Assembly (NCBI RefSeq): GCF_001659605.2
Contig: NC_035170.2
Span: forward strand, 21,405,190 to 21,469,189
Length of the DNA stretch: 64,000 nucleotides
Source: Manihot esculenta
Taxonomy: Eukaryota > Streptophyta > Magnoliopsida > Malpighiales > Euphorbiaceae
Direction: 5' to 3'
In this document: piece by piece, positions 46,744 through 58,393 of the stretch
How the letters are laid out: every line of letters starts with the position of its first letter
Position numbering within the stretch: the first letter of the stretch is position 1
Program-made: the position numbers and the translations under genes
Notes under the pieces: model-generated
The model's database searches: none
What the model was told of the DNA's origin: nothing
What the model saw: only the letters and a program-made list of their open reading frames with translations

Positions 46744-48947
46744 TGTAACGACCCGGAAATCCGACCCGTTACCGGCGCTAGGATCCAGATCGGCTTAAGG
46801 CCGCCGGGACCCGTAGCAAGCCTACATACCTCCTGTAAACCTGTGGAATCCCATACATAACAACATATACATGATCTGTAAAAATTTTTCTTTTCTCTTA
46901 TCCAAGCAAAACCTGTGCATGCACAAAATCATACATAAACCCCACACTGGAGTCCTCATCAAATACTCCAATGGGGTATCATCATCATACATATCAGCTT
47001 GGGTAATCATGGTCATTAACATCATTACTCATAAAACACTCTGTACATAATGGGGATTCACACACCTCTAGGTCAAGCACTACTATGATCCTCAATACAT
47101 CATCAAATCATTCATTATATTACATGGTCATAAATACTCGTTACATCATGTTCATGTCCACTACTATCTATTACAACATACATGACTTAACTTCACTCTA
47201 GCCGACTTCCCGATCTATCCTGTACCTGCAACTCTGGGGATAAAGGGAGTGGGGTGAGCTACTAGAGCCCAGTGAGCAGAATAATAAAACATCAATTTAA
47301 ATCATGCTTTCATGTATGCGCCATAACACAAACATTTCACAACAAGGATGAACTTGTCACCATTTAGCCCCTATCTTTCTTACTTATACATGCCGGGGGC
47401 GTAGAGCCGTAGCAGGCACACCCGGACTACCATAATCAATCATAGTGCCAGGGGCGTAGAGCCGTAGCAGGCACACCTGGACTCACATAGGCTATCATGA
47501 CATAAAAGGGCTAATGGATCATTCAACATTCATCCACATCAACAACAAGGTATGCAATGCAACATATTCGTGAATTCTAATGCAATCAACCTGATATATC
47601 TCATGGCATTCATGATGCGTGAATCATGCTAAAACATTTCATTAATTTGCTTTAAAACTTAAAGTTTATTCCACTCACCTCTGGCTAGCTCTGAAGAGAC
47701 TCTGAAGCAGCTGGCTCACTGCTGGGGGTCTCGGTTCCTCAGGTCCGAACCTACACAGGTGGACTCAAATGAGGGACCAAACATACCTGAATATGACTCT
47801 AAAATACTCCCCAAAAACCCCCTAAAACATCCTGAAAACATCACATGAAAACATGCAAGAAATGGCTGAACAGGGCACTTTCGGCGGCAGGTTCGGCGGC
47901 CGAAAGTCCCACTGCAGCCGAAAGTCATGCAGGTTCGGCGGCACTTTCGGCGGCCGAACCTCCCAGACAGAGACGAAACTTGAGTTTCGGGGGCAGGCTT
48001 CGGCAGCCGAAACTGCCTCCACAAGGGGGTTCGGCGGCCGAAAGTCACTTCGGCGGCCGAACCTGAGTTTCTGCCGAAGGGCAGAAACTTGGTTCCCTTG
48101 TGTCCACAGCCTCCAAAACGCCTCAAAACATGCATAAACTTGTTTCTACACATGCATACACATCATACATCACACCTAGGGGTCTCAAACTATAATATAC
48201 CCCAACTACAACACTTCAAACAACACATTCCCAACATACATTGTTCAAATCACAACATAAACCTAACAACAAGCCTAAACATGCATTCTACCCCATCAAC
48301 TTGCATAAAACTTTCATAAAACATAAAAGAAGCATAGATCGAGGCTTACCTCTTGAAGATCGAGAGGAAGAACGACCCTAGCTCGGAAAAATGGAGGGAT
48401 TTAGCTCCAAGACTTCCAAGCTCCAAAACTTGTTTCAAAAGCTTAAATCTTCAAAACCAAGGGAAAACAAGTGAAAACCTTAAAAGATTTAGAGGAAGAA
48501 CATCAAAAATGGGTGAGGGGCGGCGGAAAGCTCACCTTGGCCGAAAATGGGGAAAAACTCGCCCGTTTTCGGCTAAGGGACCCTTTTATAGTGGCTGGCC
48601 AGACCACGTTCGGGGGCCGAATGTGCCTCCGCATGCATGCAAGATTCGGCGGCCGAACATGAGGTTCGGCGGCCGAACCTGGACTTCCCTCGCTCATGCT
48701 TTCGGGGGCCTAACGTGCCTCCAAAACACATGCATGTTCGGCGGCCGAACTTGACTTTCGGCGGCCGAACCTGGGTTTTCCTCCAAAGACTTTTCATGTA
48801 AAAATTCATTTAATTTCTTACTTAAAAACATGAAATACATGAAAACATTTCATAAAATCATAGTTTTTACCCTTCTAGAGGTTTCCGACATCCGAGGTCC
48901 CACCGGACGGTAGGGATTCCGATACCGGAGTCTAGCCGGGTATTACA
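46744..48947 (-). repeat. 5' LTR of element D (right side)
   Basis: 2204 bp. The TATA box on the minus strand is at 48583-48590. Dyad motif clusters lie upstream (about 48600-48770) and downstream (about 47875-48065) of it. Confidence 0.95.
48583..48590 (-). promoter_or_regulatory. TATA box of element D 5' LTR
   Basis: TATAAAAG on the minus strand, at the same place relative to the dyads as in A and F. Confidence 0.75.
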
Positions 48948-48952
48948 GTTCC

Positions 48953-49393
48953 CTAATTGGTTTATGCTTAAGGAGAGATGTGGTGGTGAGAAGCGTTTTC
49001 CATCTCCACAACTAATTTATTGAATCAAACAAAGGAACCTAAGTTTCAATGATCAATCCCAACAACTGAAGTGGATCCAATTCTTCAACTAGATCTTTCT
49101 CATTATTGAAATCTCTTTATTTTTATTATTCACTTTCTTTTATTGCTTTCAGCATTAGATCAATTCAATCAATCTAAAAACCCCCCTTTTTTACTTTTAT
49201 TGCACTTTATTTTTATTTTGCTTTCAGTTACTTTACTTTCAGTTTACTTTTAGTGTGTTCTCTTGGTCTTGATAAGGAAGATAGGTAAGTTTTCAATTCC
49301 CTGTGGATTCAATCCTTTCACCACTATCTGCAGTTGTAAAATTGTTGATAACTGAAAATATTATTTTTGACCGGCTTCGACAACCGACTGTCA
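48953..49393 (+). repeat. 3' LTR of element C, second part
   Basis: It resumes with CTAATTGGTTTATGC and ends CGACTGTCA. With 37987-39152 it totals 1607 bp, the same as the 5' LTR. Confidence 0.95.
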
Positions 49394-50106
49394 CCCGCCT
49401 ATCTGTCCTTATCATGAGAAATGCTCTAAGGCTCAAGGTTCGCCACCATTTGAATGAGTTCGAGACAAATGACCTCTATGACAACATAATGCTTTCAGCG
49501 ATGTAGAGTGTCCTCTATGCATATATGGACAAAGGAGTGTAATAAGGCTCTGAGGTGAGAGTTCGGCACACAGGAGATGGACAAAAATCTCCTGCAGGAG
49601 GAGTGCTCGAGGCTGAAGTCTCGAGTTGAAGAGGTAAAAAATACATTGAAGGAGACACTAGAGTCTGTCAACAAGCTCCAAGTGGACCTAGACGAGGCTA
49701 ATACTTTAAAGTCTGCCCTTGAAAATCAGGCAAAAATGATCGAGCACGAAGTGGCCATACTTCAATTCCAAATCTAGGAGCTGCAGTCTCAGGCTTAGGA
49801 GAACCGGGCCATCTTTAATAGAATTTCTAAGCTAGAAGTCGAACTTCAAGAGACAGTGGCTCGGGGAGGGGAGGTGTTCATTGAAGGCTAAGACTCGATC
49901 AAGAAGGAGCTAGTAAAGTGATTTCCTATTGAGGACTTCACTTTGATTGATGACATCTTTCTAGAAGAAGAGGAAGCGGACGAGCAAGAGGAGGAGCAGA
50001 TTGAAGACATCGATCGAGTCCTTGCTGAAAATATTATAGATATAGACAATGTAAATGTAACAGAGACTCAGAAGGTGGAAACTAAAGATATCCCTCCTCT
50101 CATGTA
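49394..50106 (+). pseudogene. C-terminal coiled-coil part of element E's antisense ORF
   Basis: It continues the plus-strand gene split by C: reading from 7903 into 49399 gives LLKELRLSVLIMRNALRLK. A stop at 49504-49506 breaks it. From 49577 a heptad-rich segment follows (MDKNLLQEECSRLKSRVEEV, then KLQVDLDEANTLKSALEN), typical of a long coiled coil, then an acidic tail (LEEEEADEQEEEQIED) and a stop at about 50104. Several in-frame stops show that it is dead. Coiled coils suggest self-association; its role is unknown. Confidence 0.6.
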
Positions 50107-50299
50107 ATTTTCTTCGATATAATGATAATATTTTCTTTTATTCTCTTGTTTATTCTTCATGTATTTTCACAGATCAAATTGCGAAATTAAAAAACTTGGT
50201 TGATTTTATGAATAGGGTTTAACACGCACCCAAATTCTTGGTAATGTCACCTTAAAATAAAATAACTTAAAAAATTATTAACGAGACATAACACCTAAT

Positions 50300-50815
50300 C
50301 CTCGGCATAGCGAATAACCGCCTTGCAGGCTTAGCACGAAATAACTTCGAAAATAACTAGGACTCGCACCAGTCATGAGCCTGGCAGATATACGCCTTGT
50401 GGCCTTAGCATAGAACGCCTTAAAAATAATAATTGGAACAAACACCCGATCATTGGGCCTAGTGGACACTCACCTTGTGGCCTTAGTATACAAATGCCTT
50501 AGAAACTTTATTAAATGGGACTAACACCCAATCATTGTACCTGGCAGATACTCGCTTTATGGTCTTGACATATAAATGCCTTAAAAATTTTAATAATCGG
50601 GACAAACACCAGGTCACTGGGCCTGACAGATACCCACCTTATGGCCTTGGCATATAAATTCCTTAGAAATTTTAATAAATGGGACAAACACCCTGTCACT
50701 GGGCCTAGCCGATACCCGCCTTGTGGCCTTACCATACAAATGCCTTAGAAATTTTTATTAAATGGGACTAACACCCAGTCCCTGGGTCTGGCGAATACTC
50801 ACCTCTTGCCCTTTT
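50300..50815. repeat. ~82-bp tandem repeats between E's pol and its antisense ORF
   Basis: About six diverged units contain GCCTTGTGGCCTTAGCATA, AAATGCCTTAGAAATTTT and GGGACTAACACCCAGTC. Tandem repeats at this place are known in Tat/Ogre-type elements. No gene is seen here; the minus-strand frames run over the repeats. Confidence 0.8.
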
Positions 50816-50929
50816 CGCCTGAGAAATCATTTTAATCGATGATCCTTGATTTTGGCAAACTACCATTCCTCATAACTGAATAACATAATATATGAAAAAA
50901 TACATCGTTAAATATTATTGATAAAATTT

Positions 50930-53666
50930 CTTAAATTACAAATTTTCTAAGAATGGGAAATGACCCAGCCATCTAATTTGGCCAATTTATATGTGCTTAA
51001 GCGAATAACATTCGAGACCCTAAATGGTCCTTTCCAGTTTTCTTTCAACTTACCAAACTTGGCACTATTGCCTGTTACATCAGTTCTTTTAAGGACTAAA
51101 TCTTCTACATTAAAAGTATGCAATTTGACTATACTTTAAACATCATGGACATTTTGTTCCTGTATACTGCCATTCTGATTGCAGCCTATTATCACAAAAA
51201 TTCAGCTTGATCTAAGTTGAATTGCATCTCTTTAGGTTTTTCTAAAATCTTAGGGTGTTGTGTCCTAAAATTGGTTACTTGAATTTTCATGGAGATTACT
51301 GCCTCGGTCCCATACACAAGGGAGAATGGGGTTTCCCTGGTATCTGTTCTTAGAGTTATTCTATATGCACAGAGTATGTGGTGTAATTCCTCAGGCTAGT
51401 TACTCATAGCTTTATCGAGTCTTTTCTTTAATGCTTGTAGAATTGTCATGTTTGTCACTTCTGTCATTCCATTGGTTTGAGGATGGTATGCTGAGCGGAA
51501 TCTTAAATCAATCTTCAATTTTTTGTAGAAATCTTTAAACTTAGAACTTGCGAACGAGATCGTTTGTTGGGTGGTGATGGATTAAACTGCCTCTGCCTTA
51601 GTCCATTTGCTGAAATGGTCTACCACAATGATCACAAAACTCCTTGACCCGATTAATTCTAGAAAATGGCCAAGGATGTCTATCCTCCACTAAAAGAAAG
51701 GCCAGGGGCTTCTAATCACTGCTTGCATCTCTCCGAGGGTTCGCAGGATGCTCAAATGAACTTGATATCAACGACACTTTTGGATGAGATCTTTTGCATC
51801 TTGCATTATCATGGGCCAGTAATATCCTTGCCTAAAGGCTTTTTGGGTGATGGTTCGAGCCCCTTCATGACTTTCACAATCTCTCTCTTGGATATCCATG
51901 AGGATACACCAGTCAACATCCTCCTTTACGCACTGAAGCTATGGTTGAGTTGATGATCTCATGTACAACCAACCATTAATTAATGCATATTTAGAGGATA
52001 TTCTTATTACCTTTTTAGCTAATAGTTCATCAGTTGACAACTCATCCTCAATAAAAAATTTGTACACTAGCGTCATCCATGTTTTGCCTTCCTCGATAAG
52101 AAAAGACTTCTCCTCATCAGTTGCTGGAGTATGTAGCTCTTCGAACTAGAATGGCTGAGTCAAGTGTTGTTCACTTGCCGCTGCCATTTTTTCTAGATGA
52201 TGAGCTTTCTCATTATCATTTTTGGTCACCTGGTGAAGTTCATAATTGTCTTGCCTATCTTTGATTCTCACCATTAAGGAATGGACCTTTTCTTCATATT
52301 TGACGAGGTTAAGCTCTCGGACTTTAAACTGTCCCTGGCACTAATTAACAACTAATTGTAAATCACTAAAAATAGTAGAATTCTGTATACCTATTTTCGC
52401 AATAATTTTCAGTGCCATAATTACGGTCTCGTAATTGCCTACGTTGTTAGTTGCACTAAAGATGAGTTTTATTGTGTAACGAAGCTTTATCCCAATTAGA
52501 ATCTATAGGAGGCTTCCAATTCTAGAACCCTAAGTTCCACACGCACCGTCAGCCCAGACTCTCCATTCCTTAATAGGTGGTTCTGAGGTCTTTGGAGGTG
52601 GAGTCATCTCTAAAATGAAATCAGCTACTACTTGGGCTTTCATTGCATTTCTCGGGACATACTTGATATCATATGCTGATAGCATCACCACCCAGGTGGA
52701 CGACTACCCTGACAATTCTAGCCTATAAAGAATCTTTCGCAAGGGATAGTTTGTTCTTACCTCAATGGTATGTGACTCGAAATATGGACGCAACTTTGTG
52801 GCAGACATCAGGACTACAAATGCCAATTTCTCGAGAGACGGGTAATTCAACTCTGCCCCCTTCAAGACTTGGCTGGCGTGATAGACTAGTCTTTGCTCCC
52901 CTCCATCCTTTCGAACGAGCATAAAACTTATTATTTCCTGCATCACAGACAGATATAAAAAAACACTTTGCCTTCAACGGGCGAGCTTAGTAAACAAGGA
53001 GATAATAAAAAGGCATTTAGATTTCCAAATGCTTCTACACACTCTCCCCCCCACCATTCCCCAAAAAAAAAATTATTTTTGCCTTTTAAGGCTTTAAAGA
53101 ATGGGAGACACCTCCTGGCTGAGCATGATTTAAATCGGCCAAGAGCTGTGATCCGCCCATTCAGCCTCTATATATAATTTATGATTCTAGGTACCTTCAT
53201 GTCTTGGATGACTTTAATTTTTTTTTTTTGATTTGCTTCTATGCCACTTTCGGAGACTAGATATCCTAAAAATTTTCTAGCCTTTACCCCAAAGGTACAT
53301 TTTTTAGGATTCAGTTCATACCTGTCTTATACAGTACGTTAAATACCATTTGAATATCGTTTAGATGATATTCTAAGGATCAAATTTTTACTACTATATC
53401 ATCCACATACACTTCAATCGTTGACCTCCAAGTCTTTGAAGATTCCTGACATTAGCCTTTAGTAGGTCGCCCCTGCATCTTTTAGTCCAAATGGCATGAC
53501 CTTATAATAAAAAACTCTTATATCTGTGATGAAAGCAGTTTTTTTTTTGCATCCTCAACGTCCATCAAGATCTGGTGATAACTTGAAATAGAATAAAGGA
53601 AAGAAACTACTGCATGTCCTAAGGTAGAGTCTACTAACTTGTCAATAGACGGGAGTGGATAATGAT
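50930..53666 (-). pseudogene. RT (second part), RNase H and integrase of element E
   Basis: On the minus strand, from right to left: RT after the F insertion (YPLPSIDKLVDST, then TDIRVFYYKVMPFGLKDAGATY across a frameshift), RNase H (YHASQVLKGAELNYPSLEKL, about 52760-52890, then TIEVRTNYPL), and integrase with SAYHPQTNGMTEVTN (about 51470-51520) and the downstream domain. The RNase H wording (KGAELNYPSLEKLA) is typical of Tat/Retand elements. Many stops and frameshifts are present, so it is non-functional. Confidence 0.8.
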
Positions 53667-55956
53667 TGTAATACCCGGCTAGATCCTGGCATCAGAATCC
53701 TGACTTTCCGATGAAATCTCCGTCGAAATCTAGAATTCAAAGATGTCGGAGCCCTCTAGAAGGGTAAAATGTGTTTTCTAAAATATTTTCACATGATTTT
53801 ATGGTTTTAATGCAAAAGAAATTGAGTTTTGAAAAGAAAAGACCAAGGAGAACATTTTCAGGTTCGGCAGTTTTGAAAAGAAAAGACCAAGGAGAACATT
53901 TTCAGGTTCGGCCGCCGAACATGGGGCTGTTTAGGGGGCACGTTAGGCTTTCGAAAGTGGCTTTCTTTCGGCCGCCGAACCCTATGTTCGGCCGCCGAAC
54001 GTGGTGAGGTTTTGGAGGCAGCTTTGGCCGCCGAAGGAGGTTTGGCCGGCCACCTATAAAAGGCCCTTTGTTCGAAAAATGGGCGAGTCTTCTCTCTCTT
54101 TTCGGGCATAGGTGAGTTCATGCTCTCCTTTGGTTGTTTTGATGTTCTTTCTCCAAATCCCTCAAGTTTTCATGAGTTTTATCTTTGTTTTGAAGAGTTT
54201 TGAGCTTAAGATCAAGTTTTAGAGCTTGGAGACCCAAGGAGCTAGATTTCTCCCATCTCCAAGTTAGGGATCGCACCAACCCTTGATCTTCAAGAGGTAA
54301 GTGTAGATCCACACCCTTTTCTTTGTTTTAAGTAAGTTTTAAGAAGTTTTGATGCATGGGATAGAGTAGATGTGCATGTTAAGGTTTATGTGGTTTTTAT
54401 GCTCAATGTATGTTTATGTGATGTTATGTTGGGAGGTTTAAGTTAGTTTATGCCTTATATGCATGAGGGAGTGTGTATGCATGTTTGGGAGAGAGCATGT
54501 GAGGTTTTGGGTTGTTTTGGAAGGTTTGGAGCTTGTTTGTGCATGAGGAGGCTGAGTTCTACCATTTTGGAAGAGCTCAAGTTCAGCCGCCGAAGGGACT
54601 TTCGGCCGCCGAACCTACCTGTGGAGGCAAGCTTTTGGCTGCCGAACCCTGCCTCAAAAAGTTGGACTTTCGGCTCTGGAAGGAATTTTCGGCTGCCGAA
54701 GGTGCCACCGAATATGCATAAGTTTCGGATCTGAAAGGAACCTTCGGCCGCCGAAGGTGCCGCCGAAGGTGCATGGCTTTCGGCTCTGGAGGGACTTTTG
54801 GCCGCCGAACCTGCCACCGAAAGTGCCTTGTCCAGCCTTCCTTTGCATGATTTCTATGGTTGTTTTAAGATGTTTTAGGGAGTTTTTGGGGAGTTGTTTA
54901 GAGTCTTGTTAGCGTGTGTTTGGTCCCTCATTTGAGTCCACCTGTGTAGGATCGGACCCGAGGAACCGAGGAGGCCAGCAGTGTTAGCTGTTGCAGAGTC
55001 AGTCCAGTGTCTGCTAGAGGTGAGTAGAACTAACTCAAATGTTTTTAGCATGTTTCACGCATCATGAATACCATGTTTATATTAGGCTGTTGCATTAGAT
55101 TTCACGAAGATGTTGCATTGCATAATTTGCTGTTGATGTGGATGGATCAAGGCGACCCCAATAGCCTTAGATATGATATGTTAATGAAGTCCTGAGGAGC
55201 CCCACCGAGGGTCGGACAATAATGAAGTCCTGAGGAGCCCCTTCGAGGGCCGGGCACCATGATATGTTACAGAAGTCCTGAGGAGCTCCTTCGAGGGCCG
55301 GACATAGACAGAAGGAGTTTTGGAGGTCATGTCCATCCGTGATGTGAAATGTTTGTGATGTGACGCATTCCATGATAGCATGTGATTTATTAAACTATTT
55401 TTTCCTGTTCTGCTCACTGGGCTTTTTAGCTCACCCCTTTTCCCTAACCCCCCAGGCTTGCAAGTCAGAGGTAGTCCAGGAAGACGTCAAGGGTAAAGGT
55501 TATGGCTTTATAATAGATTAGCATGTTAGCGTGGACATGTAACGTAAATTAATATAATGTATTGTAAGATAATGTAATGTAATGTAATGTAGCGTATGGT
55601 AGAGTTATGTTTATGGATTAGTATTGTGCTTGGCCCTAAGGTCTGGTTAATCCCTTTTTGTACATGATGTATGTTATGTTTTATTGTTGAGATATGAACC
55701 AGGCTTGACATATGTAGTGTGGACCACACTAGGGCATTTGATGAGGGCTCTGGTGTGGGTTATATGTTTATAGTATGTTGTATGTACAGGTCAAGCTTGG
55801 TATAGTAAAGGTTTTAAAGTTTTTATGTTTATGTTTGATCATGTATGGGATTATACCAGTTGTACAGGATGTATGTTAGGCTTGTTATGGGTCCCGGCGG
55901 CCTTAAGCCGATCTGGATCCTAGCGCCGGTAGCGGTCCGATTTTCGAGTCGTTACA
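53667..55956 (+). repeat. 5' LTR of element F
   Basis: 2290 bp, TGTAATACCCGG to GAGTCGTTACA. The TATA box is at 54055-54062. A ~47-bp piece around GAAAAGACCAAGGAGAAC is directly repeated at about 53825-53911. Hairpin repeats lie at about 55185-55315. Confidence 0.95.
55185..55315 (+). repeat. Hairpin repeats in F's 5' LTR
   Basis: Three copies of a ~35-bp unit beginning GAAGTCCTGAGGAGC and ending with a GGGCCGGGCAC-type close occupy the same LTR position as the hairpin repeats of A, B, D, G and H, with different internal sequence. Confidence 0.65.
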
Positions 55957-55959
55957 GAG

Positions 55960-55973
55960 TGGTATTAGAGCCC
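55960..55973 (+). other. Mutated primer binding site of element F
   Basis: TGGTATTAGAGCCC, with one C-to-T change from the tRNA-Met type site, three bases after the LTR. Confidence 0.8.
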
Positions 55974-56222
55974 TAGGTTCATATGGTCGAACCTAGAGTG
56001 TGTTGGGCTCATAGAGGTCATAGAAGGGAAAGCACAATAGGCAAAATCATGTCCACTAGGATAGGATATAGAGTCCTGTCTAAATGATGATGTGAAGTGC
56101 CATGATGTTATGCATGTGCATTAATGTTATGCTATGTATGTGATGCAGGTTCATGTGTTTCCACATGAACCGTATGATGCTAATGTTTGTATGATTATGT
56201 GTTGTTCTTCAGAGGAGCTAGG

Positions 56223-57095
56223 ATGCGAGGCACTCGTCGATTTGTGGAATCAACTGGAGTTCCGTCTGAGAGGGAAGGTATGGACACCTTTCCCCCTGCT
56301 CTGCCAAGAGCGCAGTCGTGTAGAGTCGACAGGTGGGGAACATCAAGGGACCCTGGAAGGTCTTTTGATGTGAGCAGAGAAGGAATGGATCTAAGGAGAA
56401 TGTCTGCAGATGCGAGAGAAGTAGAGATGGATGTTCAGAGGAGAGATGGAGGTCTGGATGTGAGCATGTTTGAAGAAGGCATGGGAGAGTCTCAAGAAGA
56501 CGCTCAGACTCAGGATTCCAGAATCTCGAGTTCAGGAGGAATTGATCCCTCCACCCTGAGTACAGCTGCCACGAGAAGTAAGAAGTGGGGCAGAACCCTG
56601 AGGGGGAAGAAGAGCAAGTTTTGGAAGAGGTTGAAGTCCAGTCTGGGATTAGGTGGTGGTTCGAGTTCTGGCTCCGATACTACTGAATGCATGAGGTGTG
56701 GGAGGCCGCACAAAGGGGTTTGTCGGTATGGGACTAATCTATGTTATAGATGCGGTCAGGAAGGGCACATGGTACGTGAGTGTCCCATTGCGCCCTGGTT
56801 GGCACAGTCCCAGCGGGCAACTTCAGGTAGAGCGGCTCAGCTAGTAGCTCCAGCCATGTCTCAGGGCAGTGGTCGAGGCAGAGGGAGAGGGTCAGCTTTT
56901 CCTTCTGAAGGTTCCTGCGGAGAAGGTCTGTCAGCTCCAGCTCGGATCTTCACCCAGGCTCAGCAGGAGGCAAACACATCGAACACGGTGGTGTCAGGTA
57001 CGCTCACTTTTGAATGTTCTGATGTGTATGTTTTTGAGAACCCTAGTGTTTCTCTTTCTTTAGTTGCTCTAGGAGCTGTCGAGAGGTTGAGTTGA
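56223..57095 (+). pseudogene. Mini-gag of element F (capsid domain missing, dead protease)
   Basis: An uninterrupted frame of 290 residues from ATG 56223 (MRGTRRFVESTGVPSERE). The N-terminal half matches A/D and H; DAQTQDSRISSSGGIDPSTL then joins straight to the basic stretch, so the capsid domain is lost. Both zinc knuckles are intact (CMRCGRPHKGVC and [14 protein letters not shown], about 56690-56785), followed by the Gly/Arg linker and a protease start whose catalytic DSGAS is replaced by NPSVS. That this frame stays open although pol is decayed suggests it is old but useful, or simply younger than the pol loss. Confidence 0.8.
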
Positions 57096-58355
57096 TAACT
57101 TTTGGGCTAGAGTGTCCTCTTTAGGTCAGTGGACTCACGCGTGATCCATCTATGGCAGAGTCAGTCTGCCGGTTCAGTTTAGTGTCAGTTGAGGGTAGAT
57201 GCCTTCCACCCGACCTTGAGGTCCTAGACTTGACTGTCTGGATGTCATTCTAGGGATGGATTGGGTTTTTCTATTCGTGGTGCTACCTTGGGTCTGCAGA
57301 GACTAGGTAGTCAGGTTCAAAGTTTAGGATGGGTCAGAGGTAGTCTGTTGAGGGGATAGTGTAGGGATGCCTAGAGGTTTGATGTCAGCCTGTCAGGCTC
57401 GTAGGGTGCGTAGGAGGGGTTGTCAGAGGGTTCTAGCTCTTGTTGAGAGTTTAGCAGTCAGGTCAGGGAACCAGCCTCAGTGTCTATTGTTGAGAGAGAG
57501 TTCTTAGATGTTTTCCCAGGCGAGCTGTCAGGTTTACCATCTGCTAGGGAGATAGAGTTTGGACATAGAAGTGATGTCAGGAATCAGGTTCATCTCTATT
57601 CTTCTCTACAGGATGGCACCTGCAGAGTTGTAGAAGTTGAAGGAGCAGTTGCGAGAGCTTGGTAGACAAGGGTTTTATCTGACCTAGTACCTCACCCTGG
57701 ATTGCTCCAGTGTTGTTGTGGGAAAAACAGGATAGATCCTTGAGACCCTGTGTCGACTTTGGGCAGTTGAATAAGGTCGCTACCAAGAACAGGTATTCTC
57801 TACCTGTCGAGGGTCAGAAATGAAGTCAGTTCAGTAGAGAAGAAGGGAGAAGAGAAAGGATCAGAGTGCACAGCAGAAGCTTGTGGAGTTCAGGAGAAGG
57901 TTGGGGTATTGCTTATGGTGTCTCCAATAAAGAGGTGATTCATTATGGGTCGAAGGGTAAAGTAGCTCCAAGATACATCGGACCCTTTGAAGTCCTGCAA
58001 AGGATTGGGGATGTATCTTATAAGCTAGTTACCTGCTTTAATGGGGAGAGTCCATTCGGATTTCCATGTTCTTGTGTTATGAAAGTTCGTGTCAGATCCA
58101 AGTGAGGTTCTTAAAGAACCAAAGGTGGAGATCTCAGGGAGTCTCACCTATGTTGAGCATCCAGTGCGGATCATAGACACACAAGTTAGGTAGCGAAGGA
58201 ACAAGGAATCCCGATGATTATAGCCCTTTGGAATCACCACCTAATGGAAAAGTGTGCCTGAGAGACCCGAGAGATTACACTTCAGCAGTACCCGTATCTC
58301 TTTTTGGAGAGGTTTTGTTTGCTTGCTTGCTTGCTTGCTTGTTTGTTTGTTGTTT
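57096..58355 (+). pseudogene. Protease, RT and chromodomain scraps of element F
   Basis: Broken frames match the protease (57100-57330), the linker and RT start (EFLDVFPGELSGLPSAREIEF at 57499-57560, RT text to about 57820), then a jump to the integrase end ([23 protein letters not shown], about 57950-58020) and chromodomain remnants ([11 protein letters not shown], about 58150-58180). The join near 57850 carries GGATCAGAGT and CAGCAGAAGCTTGTGG, shared with B. Confidence 0.75.
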
Positions 58356-58393
58356 GAACATTCGGGGATGAATGTTCTTAAAGGGGGAAAGAA
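58356..58393 (+). other. Hairpin plus polypurine tract of element F
   Basis: Arms GAACATTCG and TGAATGTTC (one G-T pair) with loop GGGA at 58356-58377, then AAAGGGGGAAAGAA to 58393. Confidence 0.85.

Larger units (their letters stand above)
39153..48947 (-). mobile_element. Element D: young, nearly intact Tekay/Del-like chromovirus
   Basis: 9795 bp on the minus strand: 5' LTR 46744-48947, 3' LTR 39153-41356, both 2204 bp. I found three differences between them (40485/48076, 40983/48574, 41053/48644). Gag and pol form one frame of about 1660 codons with a single TGA. It is the best candidate in the window for the autonomous partner of B, F and H, although the TGA and a DPG protease motif may disable this copy. 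Confidence 0.95.
39148..48952. other. Target duplication of element D (GTTCC)
   Basis: GTTCC at 39148-39152 and 48948-48952, inside the 3' LTR of C. Confidence 0.95.
7904..49393 (+). mobile_element. Element C: Athila-like element with gag and protease only
   Basis: Subtracting nested elements A, H and D leaves about 7.2 kb: 5' LTR 7904-9510, internal pieces 9511-11521, 29035-29802 and 36814-37986, and 3' LTR 37987-39152 plus 48953-49393. Both LTRs total 1607 bp. The primer binding site is the TGGCGCCGTTGCCGGGGA type usual in Athila. Gag and protease are recognisable, but RT, RNase H, integrase and the env-like region are absent, so C is a non-autonomous element of the kind called TR-GAG in plants. 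The reading frame stays in phase across the A and H insertion points. Confidence 0.85.
7899..49398. other. Imperfect target duplication of element C (TCCGC / CCCGC)
   Basis: TCCGC at 7899-7903 and CCCGC at 49394-49398 flank element C, with one mismatch. The antisense gene of E reads on across the site once C is removed, which supports the insertion. Confidence 0.65.
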
